IMG/VR virus record: IMGVR_UViG_3300042890_002798
Coordinates: 1-58,038 of that record
Strand: one strand, 5' to 3'
Origin: a virus
Length of the DNA: 58,038 nt
The notes under the pieces were generated by a model. It searched no databases. It was given only the letters and a program-made list of their open reading frames with translations, and was not told where the DNA came from. Of this stretch, positions 1-9,007 are shown in pieces. Position numbers and translations under genes: made by a program. The number at the start of each line of letters is the position of its first letter. Position 1 is the first letter of the stretch.

Positions 1-127
1 CCGTCCGATGTTTACGCCGGCGAAGATTCGGAAGTTGTGAAGTCTGCCAAGAAGCGCAAGAAGGGCGGCAAGGTTTGTGGCCCAATGGCCATGAAGCGCG
101 CTGACCGCAAGCCGCGCAAGTCTGGCG
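1..127. repeat. Left copy of 127-bp terminal redundancy
   Basis: This segment is identical to 57912-58038. A perfect end overlap of exactly 127 bases is what a de Bruijn assembler with k=127 leaves on a circular or circularly permuted molecule. It therefore most likely marks assembly closure rather than a biological terminal repeat. Confidence 0.93.
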
Positions 128-198
128 GCAAGGTCTCGGCGGGCTGGGATGCGGCCTCCACGACGCACAATCCTCCGGGCCGCAATCTGGTTGACTGA
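1..198 (+). CDS. Small basic GG-motif protein, 3' part (gene crosses the junction)
   Basis: Frame 1 is open from the first base to the TGA at 196-198. It continues the gene that starts at 57846, giving about 86 aa when the circle is closed. The product is rich in Lys, Arg and Gly and carries three GG+basic motifs (KKGGSV, KKGGKV, KSGGKV) of the kind that recur in other virion proteins here. It lies directly after the beta-helix head protein and before an intrinsic terminator. Function is unknown; a virion or DNA-associated minor protein is an inference. Confidence 0.8.
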   Translation, partial: PSDVYAGEDSEVVKSAKKRKKGGKVCGPMAMKRADRKPRKSGGKVSAGWDAASTTHNPPGRNLVD

Positions 199-207
199 TT
201 ATGGATT

Positions 208-233
208 GGCCCGCTTCGGCGGGCCTTTCTTTT
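208..233 (+). terminator. Intrinsic terminator with UUCG tetraloop
   Basis: A perfect 7-bp stem GGCCCGC/GCGGGCC (208-214 and 219-225) is closed by TTCG and followed by TTTCTTTT. It lies 9 bases after the stop at 198 and just before the Shine-Dalgarno of the next gene. It probably ends or attenuates the capsid transcript, separating head genes from tail genes. Confidence 0.88.
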
Positions 234-244
234 CGGAGGTTGTC

Positions 245-502
245 ATGGCTGAGAAATGGATCCAGTCAGCAATAAAAAAACCTGGGGCGTTGCGTAAATC
301 GCTGAAGGTTAAAGAGGGTGAAACAATTCCGACCGGCAAGCTTAAAAAGGCTTCGCATTCGGAAAACCCGACGCTTGCCAAGCGGGCAAATCTGGCTTTG
401 ACTTTGAAAAAACTCAATAAGCGCCATGGCGGTCAGGTTGACGGCGCGATTTCAGTTAAAAGACTGGATCGGAAGCCTCGCGCTGGCGGTGGCTGCTACT
501 AA
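245..502 (+). CDS. Conserved small phage structural-region protein
   Basis: The product is 85 aa and very basic. The ATG at 245 is chosen because GGAGG lies at 235-239, five bases upstream; the longer frame from 149 would run through the terminator. Residues 1-60 resemble a short protein seen in many podovirus-like phages (MAEKWIQ...GALRKSL...NPTLAKRANLAL). The C-terminus holds RHGGQV and RAGGG, versions of the recurring GG motif. No enzymatic motif is visible and the exact role is unknown. It lies between head fibre genes and tail genes. Confidence 0.8.
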   Translation: MAEKWIQSAIKKPGALRKSLKVKEGETIPTGKLKKASHSENPTLAKRANLALTLKKLNKRHGGQVDGAISVKRLDRKPRAGGGCY

Positions 503-513
503 GGAATTTTATC

Positions 514-1164
514 ATGCAAGGCATTCAGGTAGTTGCCGGTCCTTTGGCCACGGCTGATGATAATGGTATTTGCGAATCGCAGACTCCTTCGGCCGGCCCT
601 TTGACATTAAATGGCGCGCTTGTCTCTAGTGGCGTTGCAAGACTTGGAACTGCTCGACGAGTGCTTGTTACTACAGCTGGCAATGAAACCGGTAAGACGA
701 TGATTATTACCGGGACAGATGTTAATGGGAATACAATCTCCGACACGGTTAGTTTGCCAAATGCTTCAACTGTTTACACAGATTTAGATTTTCTTACTGT
801 TACTCGTGTTACGATAAGCTCTAATGCAGCAGCTGGCATTATTGTCGGAACTAATGGAATTGGTGGATCTCGCTGGGTGCGATTTGATGATTTTGCCCCA
901 GGCAGTATCTCAATCCAGCTTACAGTTAGTGGAACTGTAAACTATACGCTTCAAGCTACTCTCGATGATCCAAATGATCCATTTAGCCCTGTAACAGCTG
1001 AAAATGTAACCTGGGTTAACTCTTCAGATTTAAATGTCGTAGCTGTTGCGGCAACTCGTCAGAGTAATTTCCTTTTTGCGCCCAAATATGCCCGTGTGCT
1101 TATCAATAGCGGAACGGGAACGGTTACGGCTACATTCGTCCAGAGCAGCAATGGACCGATCTAA
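514..1164 (+). CDS. Putative virion structural protein
   Basis: The product is 216 aa, rich in Thr, Ser, Val and Gly, with alternating beta-strand-like hydrophobicity and no enzymatic motif. It resembles the beta-rich minor head or tail proteins that sit just before fibre genes in podovirus-like phages. Its stop overlaps the next start (TAATG at 1162-1166), which suggests translational coupling. Composition and position support a structural role; the exact place in the particle is inferred only. Confidence 0.75.
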   Translation: MQGIQVVAGPLATADDNGICESQTPSAGPLTLNGALVSSGVARLGTARRVLVTTAGNETGKTMIITGTDVNGNTISDTVSLPNASTVYTDLDFLTVTRVTISSNAAAGIIVGTNGIGGSRWVRFDDFAPGSISIQLTVSGTVNYTLQATLDDPNDPFSPVTAENVTWVNSSDLNVVAVAATRQSNFLFAPKYARVLINSGTGTVTATFVQSSNGPI

Positions 1165-1352
1165 TGTCTGGTATATCTGCTGGAAACGGCTTAAGCGCAG
1201 GAAATAATCTTTCTACGCTTACGGCATTATCTCCTGATAATGGGCTATCTTTCAATGGCTTCCCTGCTGCTAATCCGACAAACTCTCTATTGCTTGAATC
1301 CGGCTCATACTTGCTTTTGCAGGATGATAGTCATCTCTTATTGCAGGCATAA
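1164..1352 (+). CDS. Small Ser/Asn/Leu-rich tail-associated protein
   Basis: The product is 62 aa. It has short repeated SAGNxLS units at the N-terminus and a LLLESGSYLLLQ type C-terminus of the sort seen in small fibre-associated phage proteins. It is coupled to the gene before by TAATG and followed after 2 bases by a fibre gene. Function is unknown; a small fibre adaptor or decoration is plausible. Confidence 0.65.
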   Translation: MSGISAGNGLSAGNNLSTLTALSPDNGLSFNGFPAANPTNSLLLESGSYLLLQDDSHLLLQA

Positions 1353-1354
1353 TC

Positions 1355-1885
1355 ATGGCTGACCAAAAGCTTCCTTCACTTCCTGCCGCTTCAACTCTTA
1401 CAGGGTCAGAGGTTTTATATGGCGTCCAGTCATCAGCATCTGTGAAGATCAGCGGAAATCAAATTAAGACATTTACTAATGTCCCTGGTGGAACAGACGG
1501 GCAAGTCCAGTGGAATAGTAATGGCGCTTTTGGGGGATTTGATGTTTCTGGAGACGCTACATTAGTTACATCAACTGGCGCTCTTACGGTTTCCAAGATT
1601 GGTGGCATCCCAGTTTCTTCTAATTATGTTTCTAAGACAGGAACATATACTGCAAGTTCAAGTGACTTTGTAATTGATTGCACCGCTAATACATTTACAG
1701 TTAGCCTTCCGACAGCAGTTGGTATTACTGGAAAGCAATATTGTATTAAGAATAGTGGAACTGGTGTTATTACGATTGATGCCAATGGATCTCAAACAAT
1801 TGATGGCGAATTAACTCGCATATTATCAATTCAGTATGGGGCTATTTGGATTATTTCCGATGGCGCAAATTGGAAGGTTATCTAA
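1355..1885 (+). CDS. Short tail fibre protein with shared N-terminal anchor
   Basis: The product is 176 aa. Residues 1-45 (LPSLPAAS...SEVLYGVQ...VKISGNQIKTF) match in pattern the first 45 residues of the proteins at 2377 and 5899, which suggests a common particle-anchoring module. The remainder is beta-rich, with a C-terminal stretch (KNSGTGVITIDANGSQTIDG) of a type common at the distal end of phage fibres. It ends by TAATG overlap with the next gene, so the two may form one fibre in two chains. Confidence 0.78.
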   Translation: MADQKLPSLPAASTLTGSEVLYGVQSSASVKISGNQIKTFTNVPGGTDGQVQWNSNGAFGGFDVSGDATLVTSTGALTVSKIGGIPVSSNYVSKTGTYTASSSDFVIDCTANTFTVSLPTAVGITGKQYCIKNSGTGVITIDANGSQTIDGELTRILSIQYGAIWIISDGANWKVI

Positions 1886-2370
1886 TGTCTTACAATACTG
1901 CCCCAAATCCTCATGCAACATTCTCATCATCTGTTGATCAGGCGATTGTTGATTCTGCATTGGCTCAAGTCGTCACATTCAATACAACAATAAATTCAGC
2001 CGGCATTTCTCTTGGAGATAATACAAAAATTATATTGCCGCAAACAGGCAATTATTTATTTTCAATTTCCGCTGTTGCGTTTTGCACGGCGGGATCTGAT
2101 CAAGAAGCTTCAATATGGTTTAGAAAAAATGGGGATGACGTAGCAAATTCTAACACTTATCTAACTGTTCCTAAAAATAACAACATGATTGTTGCAGTTA
2201 CTCTTAGTCTTCCCTGCACAACTGCGGGTGACTATTATGAATTGTGGTTTTCTGGGCAGTCCACAAGCGTTAGACTTGATTCTGTCGCTGCTATTACAGG
2301 CTCATCAACCTTCCCGCCAAATCAACCTGCTTCACCTTCAATTATTATAACTGTTGCTCAAATAGGTTAA
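1885..2370 (+). CDS. Putative receptor-binding jelly-roll protein
   Basis: The product is 161 aa. The start at 1885 is chosen because it overlaps the previous stop as TAATG. The core IWFRKNGDDVANSN followed by a YYELWFSG strand resembles TNF/C1q-like jelly-roll tips found at the ends of phage fibres. A related core (VWIRKNGVDVPW) occurs in the protein at 8081. A trimeric receptor-binding tip is inferred from this motif and from the position after a fibre stub. Confidence 0.7.
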   Translation: MSYNTAPNPHATFSSSVDQAIVDSALAQVVTFNTTINSAGISLGDNTKIILPQTGNYLFSISAVAFCTAGSDQEASIWFRKNGDDVANSNTYLTVPKNNNMIVAVTLSLPCTTAGDYYELWFSGQSTSVRLDSVAAITGSSTFPPNQPASPSIIITVAQIG

Positions 2371-2376
2371 TAAATA

Positions 2377-4758
2377 ATGGCCAATACACCTATATCTGGG
2401 CTTAACCCAGGCGTTGCTATTAGCGATACGGATTTATTTCCCGACGTTCAGACGGTAGGTATTGGCCCGGTAAGGGTTACTGCTTCTCAGATTAAAACAT
2501 ATACTTCTAATAGCCCAGTGCTTGTTACGCCTAATATCGGCGTTGCAACCGGAACGAGCCTGGCTCTTGGTGGCGCTGCTATTGGCTCTAATGCGCTGGC
2601 TGTTACTGGAACGGTTGATTTCAATGGCGCTGTTACGCTTGGAACGCAGCAGAGCATTCAAGGATCTCTTGTTCTTTCCAACACTGCCGCTGGCGCGTAC
2701 GAGACAACGTTAAGATCCTCAAATTCATCAAGCGTTGCCTGGACATTTACGCTTCCTCCGAATGCCGGAACAAACGGCTTTATTCTGACTACGAATGGAT
2801 CTGGCGTATCTGCCTGGACTAATCCGACTGCTCTTGGCATTGATATAGACGTTAATTCCACGGCTATCACGGGTGGCGTTAGTGGTAGGCTTGTTTACGA
2901 TAACGCGGGCACTTTTGGTGAGATTTCAGCCATTACAACCAATGGCTCCGGAGCGTTAACTATCGGATCTCAGCAGACGACCCAAGGCTCTATTGTGTTG
3001 GGCAACACCGCTTCTGGTGCTTTTTCTACGACAATTCAGTCATCAAATAGTTCTTCGGCAGCCTGGACGCTGACGCTTCCGACCACTGCCGGGACGAGCA
3101 ATTATGTTCTTACCACAAATGGTTCTGGCGTATCATCCTGGTCTCAGGTTAGCCTAACTGCTGGCGTAACAGGGATATTGCCGCTTGCAAATGGTGGAAC
3201 AAACGCAAATTTGACTGCCTCTAATGGCGGTATTTTTTATTCAAATGCCACGGCTGGAGCTATTTTATCTGGCACTGCCACCGCTGGGCAGCATTTGCAA
3301 TCCGGCGCTAATTCGGCTCCTTCGTGGACAACGGCGACATTCCCGTCTACTGCGACCGGAACGGGTTCAATACTTCGGGCTGATGGAACAAATTGGACTG
3401 CCACAACTGCAACATATCCCAATACGACCGCGGCAGGCACAGTTTTAGTCTCTGCTACTGCGAGCGCTATTACCGCTTCGTCTTCTCCGACCTTGGGTGT
3501 TCAGCAAACCACGCAAGGTTCTCTTGTCCTTGCCAATACCGCTGCTGGGGCTTTCGCGACAACAGTTAATTCATCTAACTCTTCTACGGAAGCATGGACA
3601 CTCACACTACCGCCCAACAAGGGAACTAATGGGTATATACTGACCACAAATGGTTCGGGCGTATCCTCATGGACGAATCCAACGGCACTAGGTATTGACC
3701 TGGATGTTAACACGACGCCCATAACAAATGGCACGGCTGGACGACTGCTTTTTGAGGGTGCGGGCAACGTTCTTCAGGAAAGCGCAAATCTTACATTTTC
3801 TTCCAGCACATTAACGCTTGGCGTTGCATCTTCCGCCACTGGCTCTGTAGCATTGACGGGCGCGACGAGCGGGACGGCAACAATAACGGCGCAAGCTGTT
3901 GCAGGAACTCCGACGCTAACACTGCCAACTGCAAGCGGGACTCTTGTATCAACAGCAACTTCTCCGCTTTCTATCAACGCAACAAGCGGAGATATTTCAA
4001 TTACTGGCTTGGCGGGTGGGGTTCTTGCCGGCTCAACTCCTGCGTTTACTGCCACTCCAACACTTGGAGTTGCCGGAACGACGGTAGGAACCATTGCATT
4101 TGCCAATGCTACATCTGGAAGCATTACTCTTTCGCCTGCAACTGGTGCGCTTGGGTCATCAACTATAACTATACCGGCGACGACTGGAACGATGACCGTT
4201 CTGGGAAATTCCACTACTGGATCTGGCAATATTGTACTTGGCACATCTCCTTCTTTGACAACTCCATCTCTCGGAGTTGCAACAGGAACTAGTCTTAATA
4301 TAAATGGCGCGACACTTGGAACAAACAATTTAGCAGTAGTGGGAACGTCATTTTTTAATGGAAGTGTTGGTATTGGGGCAAACGCACTTTCTTTTACTCA
4401 GTTTTATGTAAACTCCTCATCTAATATTAATGCAAGATTTGAAAGACAAAGCGGAGCAGCCGTAGATATTCTTGCTCAATCAACATTAGGTGCCATTGGA
4501 ACGGCTAACTCTAATCCATTTTTGTTTTACACAAATGGCTCCGAGTCGGCCAGGATAGATCAAAATAAGAATTTTGTTATTAATACAGCAGCTATTGCGA
4601 CAAACGCAACTAATGGATTCTTGTATATCCCGTCGTGCGCGGGAACTCCTACTGGCGTCCCAACGACATATACTGGTAGACTGCCTATTGTATATGACTC
4701 TACAAATAATATGTTATACATATACAATGGGGGGTGGAAATCGGCTACGTTTACTTAA
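2377..4758 (+). CDS. Large repeat-containing tail fibre
   Basis: The product is 793 aa, very rich in Thr, Ser, Gly and Asn. The N-terminal 45 residues carry the anchor module shared with the 1355 and 5899 products. About 65-100-residue repeats begin near residues 86, 195 and 372, each with QG(S/I)xVLxNTA, then SSNSS, then TLP, then NGSGVS. A second duplicated block (GVATGTSL...GTxxFNG) occurs near residues 50 and 635. The C-terminal 150 residues are non-repetitive and probably form the tip. It is a trimeric fibre by analogy; the receptor is unknown. Confidence 0.83.
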   Translation: MANTPISGLNPGVAISDTDLFPDVQTVGIGPVRVTASQIKTYTSNSPVLVTPNIGVATGTSLALGGAAIGSNALAVTGTVDFNGAVTLGTQQSIQGSLVLSNTAAGAYETTLRSSNSSSVAWTFTLPPNAGTNGFILTTNGSGVSAWTNPTALGIDIDVNSTAITGGVSGRLVYDNAGTFGEISAITTNGSGALTIGSQQTTQGSIVLGNTASGAFSTTIQSSNSSSAAWTLTLPTTAGTSNYVLTTNGSGVSSWSQVSLTAGVTGILPLANGGTNANLTASNGGIFYSNATAGAILSGTATAGQHLQSGANSAPSWTTATFPSTATGTGSILRADGTNWTATTATYPNTTAAGTVLVSATASAITASSSPTLGVQQTTQGSLVLANTAAGAFATTVNSSNSSTEAWTLTLPPNKGTNGYILTTNGSGVSSWTNPTALGIDLDVNTTPITNGTAGRLLFEGAGNVLQESANLTFSSSTLTLGVASSATGSVALTGATSGTATITAQAVAGTPTLTLPTASGTLVSTATSPLSINATSGDISITGLAGGVLAGSTPAFTATPTLGVAGTTVGTIAFANATSGSITLSPATGALGSSTITIPATTGTMTVLGNSTTGSGNIVLGTSPSLTTPSLGVATGTSLNINGATLGTNNLAVVGTSFFNGSVGIGANALSFTQFYVNSSSNINARFERQSGAAVDILAQSTLGAIGTANSNPFLFYTNGSESARIDQNKNFVINTAAIATNATNGFLYIPSCAGTPTGVPTTYTGRLPIVYDSTNNMLYIYNGGWKSATFT

Positions 4759-4775
4759 TCAGGGAGGGATCAATC

Positions 4776-5096
4776 ATGTCTTTAATTTATGAAACCGTAA
4801 TTAATGAAATGCAGGTTAAAACAAATATTGATAATAAGAAAAATGTTGTGTTCATAATAAATTTTAATATCGTTGGAAGTGATGATGGGTTTTCGTCATA
4901 TGAAAATTTAAATTATGAAATAGGATATGACAAATATTCTGATTTTGTCTCTTATGAAAATCTGACCAAAGAAATTGTCTGTTCATGGATTACTAAATCA
5001 CTTGGCTACGAGCTTGACAATATCAAAAACAAAATTAAACTAAACATTGAAGAAATGAAAAATCCAACCGTTAAATCTATTCCTCTCCCATGGTAG
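4776..5096 (+). CDS. Conserved hypothetical protein in fibre cluster
   Basis: The product is 106 aa, acidic and AT-rich. The ATG at 4776 has AGGGAGGG about 8 bases upstream and is preferred to the in-frame ATG at 4734, which lies inside the fibre gene. It has an alternating strand pattern (VVFIINFNIVGSDDG) and no catalytic motif. Small proteins of this kind commonly sit between fibre genes in such phages, but the function is unknown. Confidence 0.65.
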   Translation: MSLIYETVINEMQVKTNIDNKKNVVFIINFNIVGSDDGFSSYENLNYEIGYDKYSDFVSYENLTKEIVCSWITKSLGYELDNIKNKIKLNIEEMKNPTVKSIPLPW

Positions 5097-5108
5097 AATG
5101 AGGGCAAA

Positions 5109-5285
5109 ATGGACAATATACCTGTTACCTTGACGGCAAATGAATGGAATGTTGTTCTTAATGCTTTGTGTCAAAGGCCATTTGCCGAGGTAAATTTTCT
5201 TATATATAAAATAAAAAACCAAGCTGATGCTCAGGCTGAAATAAATAATATTGGTAATAATTCTGATATATCTCAAAATACATAG
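5109..5285 (+). CDS. Small conserved phage protein
   Basis: The product is 58 aa, beginning MDNIPVTLTANEWNVV and continuing with NALCQRPFAEV. The pattern (short beta start, then LTxxEWNxVLNAL and a helix) is seen in many small phage proteins within fibre or tail clusters. GAGGG lies 5 bases before the ATG. It starts 12 bases after the previous stop and ends 11 bases before the next start, so it belongs to the same operon. Function is unknown. Confidence 0.7.
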   Translation: MDNIPVTLTANEWNVVLNALCQRPFAEVNFLIYKIKNQADAQAEINNIGNNSDISQNT

Positions 5286-5296
5286 AGAGAAAATTA

Positions 5297-5899
5297 ATGG
5301 CATATGCATCCAAAGAGGGTAGAGCGAGAATAAATTCCCGCTCTCCACAGGCTGCTGGCCAATGTGATCGATGTGGCTTTCTCTATAGCCATAGCCACCT
5401 CCGCTGGCAATTAGATTATAGCGGATCTGGATTATACAATAAACGCATTTTAGTATGTGAGAATTGCTACGATACGCCTCAGCAACAGTTGAAGGTTATA
5501 GTTATTCCGCCAGATCCAATGCCTATCTTAAATGCCAGACCTCCAGATTATGAAAATTCTGTAACAAATATTCGCCAAACATATCAAACTCCATTAACTG
5601 ATCCTGTAACTGGATTGCCAATACCGCAAGGTGATACCAGAGTATCAAATGCCAAATTGTATTTGGACAATGAGTTGTTGATGGAAAATTTGTCCGGGTG
5701 CATACAGTTAGAAAATAGAGCATTATGTTTATCAGCAGAAAATTCTGCGCAAGAAGAATATGTTAGGGTTACCCAGCAAACCGGCGAGCCTCCAGGTGGG
5801 CTAAATGAGTTTCCTGGAACCAACTTTCAGGTTCCTGGAAATGATGATCCCGGGCTTCCCTACGGAAACGAAGAAGTACCACAGACAGGACCACTATAA
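5297..5899 (+). CDS. Zinc-ribbon structural-region protein
   Basis: The product is 200 aa. Residues 1-60 hold two CxxC pairs (CDRCGF about residues 23-28 and CENCYD about 55-60) flanking an aromatic segment, consistent with one bound metal ion. The rest is Pro-rich and probably extended. Proteins with this N-terminus are conserved in podovirus-like virion regions. The gene ends by overlap with the tailspike start at 5899. The precise role is unknown; a minor tail component or spike assembly factor is possible. Confidence 0.72.
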   Translation: MAYASKEGRARINSRSPQAAGQCDRCGFLYSHSHLRWQLDYSGSGLYNKRILVCENCYDTPQQQLKVIVIPPDPMPILNARPPDYENSVTNIRQTYQTPLTDPVTGLPIPQGDTRVSNAKLYLDNELLMENLSGCIQLENRALCLSAENSAQEEYVRVTQQTGEPPGGLNEFPGTNFQVPGNDDPGLPYGNEEVPQTGPL

Positions 5900-8070
5900 T
5901 GGCATATGTTCAGATTCCTAATCTTCCTGCATCGGCCGGTGTTAGTGGTGGAGAACTTGTAGAGGCCGTTCAAGCTGGATCGTCCGTTAAGCTGACAACT
6001 GGACAAATTGCGTCATTGTCTAAGCCAAATGGCGGAGCTTATGCGGGAAACATTAGTTTCTCAAATGTTTTGCCAGATGGAGCTAATACTGCCAGATATT
6101 TACAAACAAGATTTTCAGATTGTCTTAATGTCAAGGATTATGGGGCAATTGGCGATGGCGTAGCCGACGATACAAATGCTTTTTTATCTGCAATTGCTGC
6201 TACAAATACAACTGCACCAGAAGGAACATTGCTTGGCAAGGCCATATACATCCCATCTGGAACTTATTTAATTAAAAGAATAAACATAATAAAGTCCGTT
6301 GTGTTATTTGGCGACGGGTCAACTTCAACAAAAATCTTATGTGCGCCCTTGGTTAATAGCGATGTTTTAAATTTTAATGGCGTTGATGGAATTGAAATAA
6401 TTGGAATTACTGTAGACGGAAATAAGGCAGCTCAAATATCTGCTCCAGTTAATTCTGGAAACCCGGTAGCTTTTGTTAGCTGCTCAAATGTTTATATGCA
6501 CGATTGCGTTTTTACAAACGCTCTTGGCAACGGCATGATAACATTTGGTGGTTTTAATTTCCATTACGAAAAGTGTTATTTTACAGATAATAACGCAAAT
6601 GGAACATATCACACTACTACTGCGGTAGCAATAGATAACGGAACAAAAAATATTACCGGAACAAATTGTGTTTGCAGTAATAATGGTTTTGATGGTTTTT
6701 GCTTTGATCCAGGATCGGATAACTGCACGCTTTCGGCGTGTCTTTCTTTTTTAAATCTTGGCTGCGGATATAATGTTTTTGGAAATAACTCTGGAATATT
6801 TGCCAGAAATGTAACCCTTGTTGGATGTATTGCAAAAAGGAATAGCCTTGAAGGGTTTAGTGTTGTTGCAAGTTATAATGTTACAATTTCCGGATGCCAA
6901 TCTATTGAAGATGGCCAAAACGGATTTCCTGGAAGAAATCATGGGTTTATTGTTCTTGGAGATTTTGTTGGGCAGGGAAGGATTTACAATGTAACAATTA
7001 ATAATTGTTTAATTTTTGCTCCTCGCGGTCATGGAATTTTTTGCGATACTACAAATGGAACAACTCACGCAAATATTATTATTTCTGATACTTTAATTTA
7101 TAACGTCGGGCAAAGCAATCCGGGTAATTACGATGGGATACATTTAACAGAAGTCGAAGATGTTCTTATTTCTGATATCTTTATAAAAGATACAGATGTT
7201 CCTAAAAAAATGAGATTTGGTATCTCTACTTCCGCCGACTCTACTGGTGTTAAAATAATTGGCGGAACTGTGGAGTCCGGGACTTTAGGCAAATATAATG
7301 TTTCTAATGGAGATGTATTTATAGCTCAAGAAATTAACGATGGAGAATATTCTGTATTTACAAAAACCGAAGACAAAGGAATTTCAGTATATGGTGCTGC
7401 GCGCCCTAGAATTACTTTAACTCCCACAGCTACATCTACAAGCGCAAGATTTTATGCCAGGGAATCAAGCTGGTATGCAGCTGGTATTTGGAATAACATT
7501 CAATGGAATACTAGCTGGAATTTGGATAATGAATCATATCCCGGCTGGGACGTATCCACTAATTCTGATTTAGATATATTTCAAGTTAGAAGAGCAACAT
7601 CTGGAACAAATCCAAGAAACTTAACAACATTATTTACTATTAGAGTTAATGGAACAACTGAAAATATTGCGGAAATACAAAACTATCCGTTACCTCGTTA
7701 CGTAACTACACCCTCGCCATCTGGTTCAATTGGCAGATTTTACTCAAGAGAATCAAGCTTTTTTGCTTCTGGTTTTACGAATAATATGAATTGGAGTGCA
7801 GATTGGTTACTCGACGATCAGTCAAAATCTGGATGGGATGTATCTACTAATTCTGATCTTGATATATTTCAAATCAGAAGGGCTGCGCCCGGTCCCGATC
7901 CGGTAACTCCTGTTAAAATATTCCAAGTAGAAGCAACTGCTTATGCTAACAATGCAACGAATCTTTTTGTTTTGCATAATGATGGCTCAACGACAACACT
8001 TAAAAGAGTTAATGTTGGGGCTGCTGATAGCGCGGGAACGGGATTTAGAGCGCTTCGAGTTGATAACTAA
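5899..8070 (+). CDS. Tailspike with pectate-lyase-like beta-helix
   Basis: The product is 723 aa. Residues 1-45 are the shared anchor module. From about residue 72 the sequence VKDYGAIGDGVADDTNAF followed by KAIYIPSGTYLI is the classic start of the pectate_lyase_3 right-handed beta-helix, which continues with Asn/Cys/Gly rungs to about residue 480. The C-terminus has two copies of an about 85-residue unit (RFYxRESSxxAxG...GWDVSTNSDLDIFQ) near 515-600 and 610-690. Such spikes bind and often cleave surface polysaccharide. Catalytic residues cannot be assigned here. The gene is strikingly AT-rich compared with the capsid genes. Confidence 0.88.
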   Translation: MAYVQIPNLPASAGVSGGELVEAVQAGSSVKLTTGQIASLSKPNGGAYAGNISFSNVLPDGANTARYLQTRFSDCLNVKDYGAIGDGVADDTNAFLSAIAATNTTAPEGTLLGKAIYIPSGTYLIKRINIIKSVVLFGDGSTSTKILCAPLVNSDVLNFNGVDGIEIIGITVDGNKAAQISAPVNSGNPVAFVSCSNVYMHDCVFTNALGNGMITFGGFNFHYEKCYFTDNNANGTYHTTTAVAIDNGTKNITGTNCVCSNNGFDGFCFDPGSDNCTLSACLSFLNLGCGYNVFGNNSGIFARNVTLVGCIAKRNSLEGFSVVASYNVTISGCQSIEDGQNGFPGRNHGFIVLGDFVGQGRIYNVTINNCLIFAPRGHGIFCDTTNGTTHANIIISDTLIYNVGQSNPGNYDGIHLTEVEDVLISDIFIKDTDVPKKMRFGISTSADSTGVKIIGGTVESGTLGKYNVSNGDVFIAQEINDGEYSVFTKTEDKGISVYGAARPRITLTPTATSTSARFYARESSWYAAGIWNNIQWNTSWNLDNESYPGWDVSTNSDLDIFQVRRATSGTNPRNLTTLFTIRVNGTTENIAEIQNYPLPRYVTTPSPSGSIGRFYSRESSFFASGFTNNMNWSADWLLDDQSKSGWDVSTNSDLDIFQIRRAAPGPDPVTPVKIFQVEATAYANNATNLFVLHNDGSTTTLKRVNVGAADSAGTGFRALRVDN

Positions 8071-8080
8071 GTAGGAAGAA

Positions 8081-9007
8081 ATGGCCAATAATGACCAAGT
8101 AACAATTTGGGGAGGAATCCCAAGATTTGGCACAACTCCCACGACCGGACAGGCCATTGCTGGTGGGGGTAATGGATTTGTCATTTATGATAGTGCAATA
8201 GATAATATTAATATACCTGCATCCAAAATAAGAATAGGAAATCAATATAAAATAACTTTTGCGGGCTCAACTGATTTTGTTTTATTGGGTTCTGCAAACA
8301 ACAATGTCGGAACAATATTTACTGCAACTTCAAGCGGAACAATTTCATCGGGAACAGGAATTGTTTCGATAGAGCCTACGCCTGCTACGCCTCTTCCAAA
8401 CAAAAACATGGAACTGGCCAATAAAACAATAACCGGCGTAACAACGCAATATTATGGATTTGCTGGATATTCCGGGTCATATTATTCAACGTCAACACAG
8501 GCAAATTTGGCGGCGCAAAATCTTGTAAATTTTAATCAAACTTCCATACAATATGGCGTTTACCTCACCGGATCTCCGACAAGCAGATTGACTGTTCAAA
8601 ATGCTGGTGTGTATCGGATTAGCGGGACTTTGGACTTTTACTGCACAGATGTAAAGCCTCCGACATCTGTTCCTGTAAGCACCACAAGCATTACAGTCAG
8701 TGGTCCTTTTCCAGAAACGATCACAATATCTGGACAAACTGTTGATGTCGAATGGGACGATGTTGCGCTTGAGACATCTTTGGGTGTTTGGATAAGAAAA
8801 AATGGCGTTGATGTTCCCTGGACCAAAAGGGCTTATAGTTTGATTGGCAATGAAGCCAGAATGGTTGTAAGTATTGATTACATGTTGGTTTTGGAAAATG
8901 ATGAATACGCCGAACTTGTGTGGGAATCTGCCAGCGCCAATACATCTTTGTATAATGCTGCTGCTGATTATCCTTCCGCACTCATAAACATTACTTTGGT
9001 GAGATAA
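8081..9007 (+). CDS. Putative tail tip protein with jelly-roll domain
   Basis: The product is 308 aa. The C-terminal half (about residues 130-308) contains VWIRKNGVDVPWTKRAYSL followed by a YAELVWES strand, the same kind of TNF/C1q-like core as in the 1885 product. The N-terminal half is Gly/Ser/Thr-rich and beta-like. It directly follows the tailspike and precedes the gp4-like adaptor by zero bases. A receptor-binding or spike-associated role is inferred. Confidence 0.68.
   Translation: MANNDQVTIWGGIPRFGTTPTTGQAIAGGGNGFVIYDSAIDNINIPASKIRIGNQYKITFAGSTDFVLLGSANNNVGTIFTATSSGTISSGTGIVSIEPTPATPLPNKNMELANKTITGVTTQYYGFAGYSGSYYSTSTQANLAAQNLVNFNQTSIQYGVYLTGSPTSRLTVQNAGVYRISGTLDFYCTDVKPPTSVPVSTTSITVSGPFPETITISGQTVDVEWDDVALETSLGVWIRKNGVDVPWTKRAYSLIGNEARMVVSIDYMLVLENDEYAELVWESASANTSLYNAAADYPSALINITLVR

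Noticed and set aside
3774-4328. 184-codon minus-strand frame inside the tail fibre gene
   Set aside because: Val/Pro/Ala-rich antisense shadow of Thr/Gly/Ser repeats; no family or ribosome site.
2377-4758. DNA repeats in the fibre gene as a mobile element or array
   Set aside because: They encode in-frame protein repeats of a fibre; no terminal inverted repeats or target duplications.
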